Assembly: GCA_025738555.1 (NCBI GenBank)
Contig: JAOVFP010000010.1
Location: forward strand, 2,232,001 to 2,296,000
Direction: 5' to 3'
DNA: 64,000 nt
Origin: Cyathus striatus
Taxonomy: Eukaryota; Basidiomycota; Agaricomycetes; Agaricales; Nidulariaceae
Shown here: positions 1 to 10,194 of the stretch, one piece after another
How the letters are laid out: each line of letters begins with the position of its first letter
How positions within the stretch are numbered: the first letter of the stretch is position 1
Program-made: the position numbers and the translations under genes
The notes under the pieces: generated by a model
Seen by the model: only the letters and a program-made list of their open reading frames with translations
The model's database searches: none
What the model was told of the DNA's origin: nothing

Positions 1-1
1 G

Positions 2-1450
2 TTCCGGGAGGCTATAGGATGATTCATGCATGCCTATATCAACAATATCTTCGTGTACTCCGACACCATCAAGGAACATGAAGCACACCTCAAAATTGTC
101 TTTGAGAAGCTTCGTGCCAATGGCCTATACATAAAGAAGGCTAAATGCAAGCTATATGCAGAAAGTATTGACTGTCTAGGCCACACTATAGATGATGAGG
201 GTATACACCCTGATGAAGACAAGTTGAGCCACATCTATGACTGGAGGACACCTCACAACTACAATGATATTCAGAAATTCATAGGGCTAGTGAATTATGT
301 GGGTCACTTTCTACCCAACATATCCACATACACCAGCCCCCTGCTAGCCATGACACAAAATGGAGTGCCATTCCTATGGTGCCCCTTACACCAACAATGT
401 TTTGACATGATCAAACAGACATGCTGCAAAACACTGATCCTACACCCCACTGACCCATGCACAAATGAACCAATATGGCTCATTTGTGATGCTTCTAAAA
501 CAGGCATAGGAGTCATATATGGTCAAGGCCCTTCATGGGACAAGTGCCACCCAGTGGGCTTCATGTCAAAAAAGTTCATGATGGCACAGCAGAACTACAC
601 TGTGTATGAACTTGAAACTCTGACCATATTGGAAGCATTGATTAAGTGGGAAGATAAACTTATGGGGTATGACCTCCACATCATCACTGACCACAAGGCA
701 CTTGAGTTTTTCAAAACCCAAGGCAACTTGTCCAACTGCCAATGATGCTGGATGGACTACATGTCCCATTTCGACTTTGACATCACATATGTCAAGGGAG
801 AATACAACAAAATAGCAGATTGCCTATCCTGCTACTATGAAAGCGACACTCATGACAATGTCCACAAGGTAGAAGAATATGTGTATGCAGATGTGCGCAT
901 CAACCCTATGGGAGAAGATCTCCTGCCTGCCTGACACCAAGAACTGCATGACTGCATCATTGAAATACAGGCCCTACAAGCCATTTAAATCAGGCGAAGT
1001 AAACACCTACAAGGACACCAGGAATTATAGGACATCAAAGCTCAGGAAATGAGGGATGCTACCCCACAAGACATGGGAGATACACTGAACAATAATGGTA
1101 CTCCCCCCAGCACCACTCCCTTCACCATGGAATCTATCACATTAGCTGACATCCTCTTCAACAAGGCTACCTCCCAGGTGCCCCCAACCACGGTGGATGA
1201 CACATTTATACAACACATCAGAGAGGGGTACTGAGAAGACAAATTGTTCAGCATCATTCTAGATGCACTGGAAACATACCCATGTTTCCCTGTGTGCAAC
1301 AGAGTAATTCATGTGTAGAACCTGACACATGAGGAAGTGGTTTGCATACCATGCAATTGTGAACTCATAATGACTATCCTCGATCAGGCCCACCAAATCC
1401 TAGGCCACTTTGGGGATCAACTGACTGTGGAATACATTTGCTGATGGTAC
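2..1450 (+). pseudogene. Gypsy-1 pol: RT end, RNase H and N-terminal integrase (decayed)
   Basis: The reading frame starts at base 2. The RT active-site box reads YINNIFVYS, where the family has Y-x-D-D, so both catalytic aspartates are now asparagine; each change sits at a former CpG. RNase H follows (LICDASKTGIG near 480-515, YELETLTILEALIKWE near 605-650, TDHKALEFF near 688-712). The frame continues through TGA stops at 26-28 upstream of the RT box, at 742 and near 932. It ends in the integrase zinc-binding region (LDQAHQILGHFGDQLTVEYI near 1380-1437). It is cut at 1450 by the fold-back element and resumes at 8848 in the same frame. Confidence 0.85.
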
Positions 1451-1559
1451 ATAAGTGTCAGCCAAATTTATCATTTAACAGCAGTGTTATATGATATGAG
1501 ATATCATATAAGGACTATGAGTTATGAGTGAGGCATATATTATATGTAGTATACAGGTT

Positions 1560-2085
1560 ACTCATAAAAACTCATTACTTTATGATTTCTATTGTTATTG
1601 TAATACTAGTATGTGTACTCATAAGTACTCATTACTTTATGTTTCCTATTGTTGTTGTAATACTATAATGCATACTCATAAGTTCTCATTACATTATGTT
1701 TCCTATTGTTGTTGTAATACTATTATGTGTACTCATAAGTACTCATTACATTATGTTTCCTATTGTTGTTGTAATACTATTATGCATACTCATAAGTACT
1801 CATTACTTTATATTTCCTATTGTTATTGTAATACTATTATGTGTACTCATAAGTACTCATTACATTATGTTTTATATTGTTATTGTAATAGTATTATGCA
1901 TACTCATTAGTACTCATTACTTTATGTTTCATATTATTATTGTAATACTAGTATGTGTACTCATAAGTACTCATTACTTTATGTTCTCTATTATTACTGT
2001 AATGCTTCCTATTATTATTTAATAGTATAATGTGTACTCATAAGTTACTCATTACTTTATGCTTTCTATTGTTATTAATGTATTG
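1560..2085 (+). repeat. FB-1 left arm, satellite C (57-bp units)
   Basis: About nine head-to-tail copies of a 57-bp unit containing ACTCATAAGTACTCATTAC and ATTGTTGTTGTAATACTA. Because 57 is a multiple of three, several frames stay open and give repetitive spurious ORFs. The same array lies inverted at 7390-8080 with about 12 copies, so the arms differ in copy number. Confidence 0.9.
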
Positions 2086-2104
2086 CTATTACAGATTATT
2101 AGTT

Positions 2105-2640
2105 GATCTGCACTTCACATATTTCCCACACTTCGCATTTGTCACGTTCGTCACACATAATCCTGTGCCTCATATTTTTCCTGTGCATCGCATTTGTCAT
2201 GTTATTCATGTGTGTCACGTTCGTCACACATATTCATGCGTGTCACATTCATCACACATATTCCTGCGCTTCGCATTTGTCACATACTTCCCGTGTGTCA
2301 CATTTGTCACATATATTCCTGCGCTTCGCATTTGTCATATATATTCCCGTGCTTCACATCTGTCACATTTGCTGCGTGTCACGTTCGTCACATATATTCC
2401 CACGCATCACATTTGTCACATTTTTTCCCGCCTGTCACGTCTGTCACGCATATTCCCGTGCATCAATGCATCATACATTTCCCACACATCATATTTGTGA
2501 CAATTTTCACGTGTGTCACATGTGTCACAGTTCTCCCACACTACACATATAACACACTTGTCACGCTTTAGTGCATTTATCACGCTTTCATGCGCGTCAC
2601 GCGTCACATTTGTCACGCTCGTCACATCTGTTTCTTATGA
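2105..2640 (+). repeat. FB-1 left arm, satellite B (GTCACA-rich array)
   Basis: Degenerate units of roughly 25-30 bp built on GTCACATTTGTCACATAT and TTCCCGTGCTTC. The array matches, inverted, 6780-7360, and it is related to the CpG-rich arrays of FB-2 at 60722-61385 and 62790-63520. Here most CGCG motifs have become TGCG, CGTG or TGTG, suggesting age. Confidence 0.85.
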
Positions 2641-4149
2641 TTTGCACATGCATCATATTCATCATGTCTTTGAGACTTTCATCATGCTTTCACACACATC
2701 ATAAGTGTTACTGATGTCACATCTTTGAGATGCATAATATATTTCAAGCACATCATGCTTGCATGTTTATCATGATTGTGACATGTTTATGAGGTTCCAA
2801 CAGGTCTATAATGAAAATGTTTCATACCTTTTATATCCAAGGAATCAGAGCACTCAGTGATGCCACATTTAACTCATATCTTATTACTTAGCAATGTAAT
2901 TCAGCATCTTGCATTGACAAGTCAGTCATTGATTTTGACCTTGTATGGCAATACTGTACATGACTATAGAAAAATGATAGTAAGTTTTTCTTACCCAAGA
3001 AAGGAGAAAAAACAAAGTAGTTCTTCTGAAAAGAGAACAAGAAGAAAAGAAGGTGATGATGTAGTTGACTCAACTAAAGAATAGAAAAGCAAGTAATTAC
3101 CACTAAGCAAGAAAGTGAAGAGAAGTACAGAAGGGGGTTTCATATGTATGAATGGATACTAATACTAATAGAACTATATAGGATAAATCAGAGATATGAA
3201 ACACATGACAGTGTAGAAGTGTCATGTAATCATATAGAGTAAGCATATATGTGACTTAATAATGTGTGTTGAAGATATAAGAATAATCAATAGTTAATGC
3301 AAGAATCATGATCATTTAATAACTGAGACATGTGAGTTTGATGTGATGTGGAATCACATACTCACCATTCTTTCAGATTTATTATCCACATGTAGTTCTT
3401 TCAGTATATGTCCTTTTCTGTTCAGTTGTTAAATATTTCCAAAATAATCATTTTTATTATAATGATCTCACCATCTTTCATATTGTAGAGCAGGCATTCT
3501 GCCTGCATGGTAAAAATGCGGTTTTCATCTCCGTTACCTCACTCCCACATACTGTCATTTACTCATCATTACCTCGTGTCACTTACCTACATAAATGTCA
3601 TACATACACTTTGTGAATGTTAGCTTCGCATCCCCCCTTTTCTCTCTCAATGCGAGCTCACTGGATCTGAAGGGTTGGACGGATGTGCCACCCACTCACA
3701 CAATTCTTTGTCGAGAGGATACCGTCAAGCAAATATCCTCCTCCACAATATCCAGACTCTAACCATTATAGTTTTTACTTTGTCATTTCATTACATATCT
3801 AATCCTGATTATTAAACATCATATCATCCCATTTCCAAATTTCTCATGCTCTGTCAGTGGGAGTGACTTCAACTACATATACACTCTACATTTTTCATTC
3901 TAGTTTCTTATTACTACCACACTTTTATGACTTTTTAATTGTTATTTTCCATGTTACAATCTCCAATTTTACAAGTACATATTGTTTCCTCTGCATATAT
4001 AATTCACTCTATACTATTAAATACTTACTCCACTCTCATGACAACTTGAATAGTGGTAGAGACAGAAAAATCTGATGTGATTAGAAAGCATGATATTTGT
4101 GAAAAAGTTGCAATGCACTTGAAAAATGTGACATGCATAAGAGTGTAAC
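2641..4149. other. FB-1 loop, non-coding
   Basis: AT-rich sequence without a convincing gene. The segments near 3205-3350 and 3870-4010 align by eye with the FB-2 loop (near 61985-62120 and 62195-62310), for example TATAGAGTAAGCA followed by ATGTGACT and AATAATGTG. This shows that the two fold-back elements share a loop. Confidence 0.7.
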
Positions 4150-6764
4150 AGGACCCCTGATAATCCCTCCAAAGGTTAGATACCAAAATAACAATTTTTG
4201 GCTGGTTATAGGGGGACAAAAAATGCCAAAATTTTCCAAAATTTTAGGGGGATGGTGTATCTAAGCTATGAAATTTGGGTATTATAGGAGGACAAAGTAT
4301 CTAACCTTTAAAAATGCAAGAAATTGTTTAAAATTTGGGGAAAAAAACTGATTTTGCCTTTAAGTTTGAGAGTGATTCTAAAAGTGTTTATAGTGTATTG
4401 TAGCACTTATTGCATACAAAACTTGTAGCTGTCATGATTCAAAAACCAAAGTACTCAGTACTTATGCAACTCATGAACATGCTGCTTCCAGCAATAGATG
4501 CTATGATATATCCATGATATATTATGGCACTGGATGTAATCATTTGAGCAGGCCATCCTACTGAGTCGCAAATTACAATCAAATGTGCGCAAGCAGCAAG
4601 GTTAGGCAAGGTCAAGGCTTGGTGTACACTGCATGCCAAGCCAATGGAAACATCAAAAGTGGATGGAAAGGCACATATCAAGGCAAGTTTGAGCTAAGTA
4701 GTTATGCATTTCAATGGTAATTAGTTGCACTTTGAGATATCTTACTTATTACATACTATCATGTAACAAAAGTTTGACAAATTTTTGGTATTTTGCAATT
4801 TCTTCCTCAACTACTAGATTTCGGAACTATAAACTTGGCCATTATATACTGATGCTTATTGGCTATACAAATATGTATTTATATTCATTAAAGTTCATTT
4901 TCAGTGTCATAGCAGAGCGCTTCCAGAGGCTGCTACTAGAGTTTGGTAGCTTTATCACACGTTGTCACAGTGAGATCTGGGGCTCCAAACACTGCCAAAT
5001 TTGTGCTTTCCTGTCACACTCAGAATGCATGAAAACTTTGTATTCATGCTCCCTCATTACTGAATTTCAATTGTTTTTTATAAAAGTTTGGAATATTGTA
5101 GAGAGTTGTATATCAAATCTACATTTCAAATTTCGTAAAGATATACCAATGGGATCGGAATAGATCTTATATTTGATGTTGAATGTTCATTGGATTTTGA
5201 GACCATTCAGCAGTAATTCCAGAATTAAAAGGTAAGTATCCATCCGTTGTACATATAAATTGGGATGTACAAGCGCAGAGACATATTACAGCATCGTGCA
5301 AAGTTTCACGGTGATAGCATAACCCGACAAAGTGATATTGTAGATTTATTAAGTCATCAAACTCTTGTTACATGATAGTAAAGCAATGAGTTGCAGTATT
5401 GCCATTGGTTTTTGACTAGTTTTCAGATATAATTAAAAGAATTGGCTCATATTCTCTCCTTAGAATTAGAGCATAAGGTTATATCATTGATAATTCATTG
5501 AATTTTGACCAGTTTCTTCAGTATATGTCCCCATTAGGCAGGTGAGGTTATGCTTAAGTGCTCACAGTAGGGGGACAAGTATCTAACCTACTCATGAGAC
5601 CTAGTGCTGTGGGCAGAATGTTTTGGCCTTTGTTCTGCCATTCTGCTGGCAGAATTTGTTCTGCCAAGCTGTGCAGATACCGGCAGAATTAAATTTTCTA
5701 TTTCAACTTCAAACTATGTATGCAAAACTAATTTGTAGCAAATTTACTATCTTGGGTTGACCAAAAGCTGATTGGTATTGCACAGACCTCATTCCCCATC
5801 ATTCTCATATGTCTAACCACTTGAGTTTCTTCAAATATTATTATTACTGGTAGAATTCCCTTGTCAACTTGGTCTGATTCAATAAAGTCATACATATTTC
5901 CATTAAGTAGTTCATGATTTGAAAAATTGGCTTCCTCCAACAGATCAGTATGACAGTCAAAGTGCACTTTTAAGTAAGGTGTGCAAACATTTCAGGTGAT
6001 GTTCAGTGCACACACACTTTTTGTTCCAGTGCAAACATTCTGGGAGTAAGTATGCAATTTTCTGTTCAGTTCAGGTGAATTGAGCATACACATTGTATAC
6101 ACCAAGTGATATTACATGAAACAATTATTCATGTGCTATGCCTAAATTAGAAAACATAAGAGATAGAATGGAACTTATCTATCAAAAGTAATATATATAT
6201 GTAGTAGATTGTTTGTCTATTCTGCCAACTGTACACTAGCAGGTGCCCACCCTTCAAAAGGTTAGTGCCCCCCAGTGCCCATGGCTGTTGGCTCCCTCTA
6301 CCCACCTTCAAGTTAGTATAAAGTGAAATGTTCTCTACCTAAGCCATTGCATGAACAAAATTTAAGCTTTATATTATCTATAAACCTTTTAGAGTCAGCT
6401 ACATTGGAGTTTCTGATGAATTCTACAGTTTTATTGATTCAAATTCCCTTAACTGTCCATGTTTTGACAAAATTAGTAGAGCTGGGGCCTAGAATTGTCT
6501 ATCAATTCTGCCATATACTGCCAGACCCCCTCTCTTTCTGCCATTCTGCCAAAGTTCTGCCCGTCATATTGGCAGAATTACATCTATTCTGCCAACAACA
6601 CTAATGAGACCACAGCCTGTAGGGGGATGCTAAACTCAACCTAATGGGAATTTTTACACCCTTTATAGGGGGATACCTGCCAAAGTGTATCTAACCTTTC
6701 ACACAATTTTGGCCATTTATAGGAGGACCTGTATCTAAGCTTTGGAGGAATTATCAGGGGTCCT
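4150..6764. mobile_element. Non-autonomous hAT-like element nested in the FB-1 loop
   Basis: Inverted ends AGGACCCCTGATAATCCCTC at 4150 and the complement ending at 6764 (one difference), extended by further inverted matches (CTCCAAAG-TTAGATAC and sub-repeats with TATAGGGGGA). It is flanked by AGTGTAAC at 4142-4149 and AGTGTAAT at 6765-6772, an 8-bp target duplication with one transition. No transposase ORF was found. It contains a TA-flanked MITE at 4756-5378. Confidence 0.75.
4756..5378 (+). mobile_element. Tc1/mariner-like MITE, family 1, copy 1
   Basis: Inverted ends CTATCATGTAACAAAAGTTT (left) and the complement of CTATCATGTAACAAGAGTTT (right), flanked by TA at 4754-4755 and 5379-5380. 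The interior is homologous along its length to the copy at 35073-35802, which is in the opposite orientation (shared blocks near TTTTTGGTATTTTGC and CACTTCCAGAGG). No ORF of note. Confidence 0.8.
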
Positions 6765-6772
6765 AGTGTAAT

Positions 6773-7360
6773 GCTCATAAAGAACATGACAAATGTGATG
6801 CATGACATGCATGAAAGCATGACAAACACGCTAAAGCATGACAAGTGTGTTATATGCATAGTGTGGGAGAACTGTGACAGACATGACAGACATGAAAATT
6901 GTCACAAATATGATGTGTGGGAAATGTATGATGCATTGATGCACAGGAATATGTGTGACAGATGTGACAGGCAGGAAAAATGTGACAAATGTGATGTGTG
7001 GGAATATATGTGACAAACATGATGCACAGCAAATGTGACAGATGTGAAACACAGGAATATATATGACAAATGTGAAGTGCAGGAATATATGTGACAAACG
7101 TGACACACGGGAAGTATGTGACAAATGCGAAGCGCAGGAATATGTGTGACGAACATGACGCGCGTGAATAATGTGACAAATGCGATGTACAGGAAAAATA
7201 TGAGGCGCGGGATTATGTGTGACGAATGTGATGCACATGAAGTACATGACAAATGCAATGCGCAGGAGAAATATGAGGTGCGGGAATATGTGTGATGAAT
7301 GTGACGTGCATGAAGTACATGACAAATGCGAAGTGTGGGAAATATGTGAAGCACAGATCA
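6773..7360 (-). repeat. FB-1 right arm, satellite B (inverted)
   Basis: Reverse complement of the array at 2105-2640, with units such as GGAATATATGTGACAAA and TGTGACGAACATGACGCG. Some units retain CG where the left arm does not. The innermost matching part is near 6785 and 2630. Confidence 0.85.
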
Positions 7361-7389
7361 ACTAATAATCTGTAATAGCAATACATTAA

Positions 7390-8080
7390 TAACAATAGAA
7401 AGCATAAAGTAATGAGTACTTATGAGTACACATTATACTATTAAATAATAATAGGAAGCATTACAATAATAATAGAGAACATAAAGTAATGAGTACTTAT
7501 GAGTATACATACTAGTATTACAATAATAATAGAGAACATAAAGTAATGAGTACTTATGAGTATACATACTAGTATTACAATAATAATATGAAACATAAAG
7601 TAATGAGTACTTATGAGTACACATACTAGTATTACAATAATAATATGAAACATAAAGTAATGAGTACTAATGAGTATGCATAATACTATTACAATAACAA
7701 TATAAAACATAATGTAATGAGTACTTATGAGTACACATAATAGTATTACAGTAACAATAGGAAATATAAAGTAATGAGAACTTATGAGTATGCATTATAG
7801 TATTACAACAACAATAGGAAACATAATGTAATGAGTACTTATGAGTACACATAATAGTATTACAACAACAATAGGAAACATAATGCAATGAGAACTTATG
7901 AGTATGCATTATAGTGTTACAACAACAATAGGAAACATAAAGTAATGAGTACTTATGAGTACACATAATAGTATTAAAATAACAATAGGAAATATAAAGT
8001 AATGAGTACTTATGAGTATACATACTAGTATTACAATAACAATAGAAATCATAAAGTAATGAGTTTTTATGAGTAACCTG
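7390..8080 (-). repeat. FB-1 right arm, satellite C (inverted)
   Basis: About 12 copies of the 57-bp unit in inverse orientation (GTAATGAGTACTTATGAGTA), followed by the subterminal sequence that mirrors 1478-1560, including the palindrome ATATGATAT-gag-ATATCATAT. Confidence 0.9.
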
Positions 8081-8155
8081 TATACTACATATAATATATG
8101 CCTCACTCATAACTCATAGTCCTTATATGATATCTCATATCATATAACACTGCTG

Positions 8156-8805
8156 TGTTATAGATGTACTTTTCCTACCTCATTCCTGCACTTCTATTCC
8201 GCACTTGTCTCTGCACTTCCTGCACTTCTTAACTTGTACAGATCTCGTTCTTCTATTTTCCCCTTCCACTCTTCTGACAAAGGTCACCGAGCTTATGTCA
8301 CCTTATTCGTCTGATTCTTATCTATTCTCCATTATGCTTTCTCCATCATACCCTGGGTATACTTGTCTCAGCATTCCTTTCAATCCTTAGTTCATCCTTG
8401 GTACATATTGTATTCAAACCCTACTCCACCTTCTGCCACCATCTTATTATGTTTATCAATTAGTATACTACTACTCATTCATTCACTGGTCATTGGTGAA
8501 GTCATATAGTATTTAAGTAGCATATCTTGTACCACTGGGACTCAGTTCAAATATCGACTAAGTTACTATTTCTCATACTTGTCTTTGAGTTCTACTCAAC
8601 TCTGGCTTGAATCGTTACCTTCACAGTAATGACTCTGCACTCTGCACTCTGCACTCCACATTCCTGTCTCTCCCTTCCGCACTTCAAAATACCTGGACCA
8701 CGAGAATGACAAGGGGCACAGCACATAAACTGAAGCTGATGGTCCTTTTGTCCCACACTCCCTACCTTATGCTTCCAACCTTACATAGAAATACAGGTCT
8801 TGACA
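8156..8805 (+). mobile_element. Solo LTR (650 bp) inserted in the FB-1 right end
   Basis: Starts TGTTATAGATG, ends GGTCTTGACA, and is flanked by TGCTG at 8151-8155 and 8806-8810, a 5-bp target duplication typical of LTR retrotransposons. Its removal rejoins the FB-1 terminal inverted repeat. The tail (GCACAGCACATAAACTGAAGC near 8716-8736) resembles the end of the Gypsy-2 LTR (GCGCAGCACACAAGCTGAAGC), so it is probably a diverged member of that family. Orientation is inferred from this similarity. Confidence 0.85.
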
Positions 8806-8840
8806 TGCTGTTAAATGATAAATTTGGCTGACACCCCTCA

Positions 8841-10050
8841 ATGGTACTGGTGGCCACAAATAGCAAAAGACATTCGTGAATTCTGCAGGACATGTGACAC
8901 ATGTCAAAGGGCAAAAGCATCCAACCAAAAACCAGCAGGGAAACTACACCCCCTACCCATGCCAACCAAACTATGGGACTCCATTGGAATGGACTTCAGG
9001 GGCCCATTCCCTGAAACCAAAGGTAGCAACTACCTCTGGGTGATCATTTGTCAAATGACGAGCATGGTACACCTCATCCCCATACACATGACAATGACAG
9101 CAACCAATCTTTCATGGGTATATCACAGAGAAATCATGCACTTGCACGGCCTCCCCAGCACCATTGTCAGTGATCATGACCCCAAGTTCACATTGCATTG
9201 GTGGAAGGAACTCCACCACATCCTCGGAGCAAAACTTCTTATGTCCATGTCCTTTCACCCACAAACAGATGGACAAATGGAACACATGAATCATAATGCA
9301 GGACAAATTTTCCGCACTATGGTACATCCAGACCAGAAGGACTGGATTGACAAGGTTAACTTCACAGAATTCACAATAAATGCAAGTGTATCTAGCACCA
9401 CAGGGTATGTGCCATTTGAACTCAATAGGGGATACCTCCTATTGATGTTGAAGGAAATCTGGAATGACAGTGTTGCTCACCATGGTGTAAGGGCCTATGC
9501 AGAACAGGCATTGGCTAATCTAGTGGAAGCACACAATGCTATAATAGCCAACTGTGTATTCCAAGTATCCTACACCAATCAGAAACAGGGAGACAAACCA
9601 CAGTTAGATGAGGGATCCCTTGTCTACCTATCAATGGAAAACCTGAACCTTCCAAAAGGCAGGGCATGGAAACTGTGCCCCAAATTTATTGGCCCCTATA
9701 AAATCTTGAAGGCCAATCCCTTGACATCCACATACATGCTGGAACTACCACCAGCCCTTGCCAAGTGCTGAATACACCCTACCTTTCATGTCAAAGTCCT
9801 CCACCCATACAATGCATCTAATGACATGTCATTCCCCAACTGATCAAAGCCAGAACCATACAACTTCGGCTCCAATCCTTCCACAGAATGGTTTGTCAAT
9901 GAAATTGTTGGCCACTGATGGACTGAAAACAAATACCTTGAATATGAGGTGTGGTGGAGCCTAGGTGATACCACCTGGGAACCACATCAGGAATGCAAGA
10001 ACTTAGAGGCCCTGGACTGCTACCTTGAATTACATGGCATCTGCTGATAC
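8841..10050 (+). pseudogene. Gypsy-1 integrase catalytic core and chromodomain (decayed)
   Basis: Continues the frame broken at 1450. It contains the second half of the zinc-binding domain (CRTCDTCQR near 8884-8910) and the integrase core, with D in GMDFRGPFPET near 8987-9019, D in VSDHDPKF near 9167-9190 and an acidic residue in the DGQMEHMN block near 9269-9290. A stop near 9770 ends the open part. The same frame then runs into a chromodomain at about 9880-10045 (WFVNEIV, YEVWW, DTTWEP), again with TGA stops. A C-terminal chromodomain places the element among Ty3/Gypsy chromoviruses. Confidence 0.85.
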
Positions 10051-10194
10051 ACCCAATTACCCAAAAAGCGCATCACACCATGACCACATGTGACTTGACC
10101 TATTTGCATACACTACCCAAAATAAACACATGCCCACAAACACACACGTGACACATCAAACACTTCTGCCACCTCAAAGTCTATTCCCCCAACC

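Larger units (their letters stand above)
1451..8840. mobile_element. Fold-back-like element FB-1 with long satellite-bearing inverted arms
   Basis: The element is flanked by ATGGTAC at 1444-1450 and 8841-8847 (8 bp if one mismatch is allowed). Removing one copy plus the element rejoins the integrase frame as WYWWPQIAKD. The ends are inverted: GTGTCAGCCAAATTTATC starts at 1456, and its complement ends at 8837. The terminus seen on the right reads GAGGGGTGTCAGCC inward. The arms are about 1.2 kb and consist of a 57-bp tandem array (C) followed inward by a GTCACA-rich array (B). The central loop spans about 2641-6772. No transposase gene is visible. The 7/8-bp duplication and end sequence would suit a hAT-like or KDZ-like transposase acting in trans; this is inference. 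Confidence 0.8.

Noticed and set aside
1524..2552. Long overlapping ORFs with Cys/Tyr/His repeats in several frames
   Set aside because: They are translations of tandem satellites whose unit length is a multiple of three. They are open in several frames at once and mirrored in the inverted arm.
2857..3084. Small ORF in the FB-1 loop as a transposase remnant
   Set aside because: Ends in a low-complexity Lys/Ser/Glu tail, and there is no match to any transposase motif I know.
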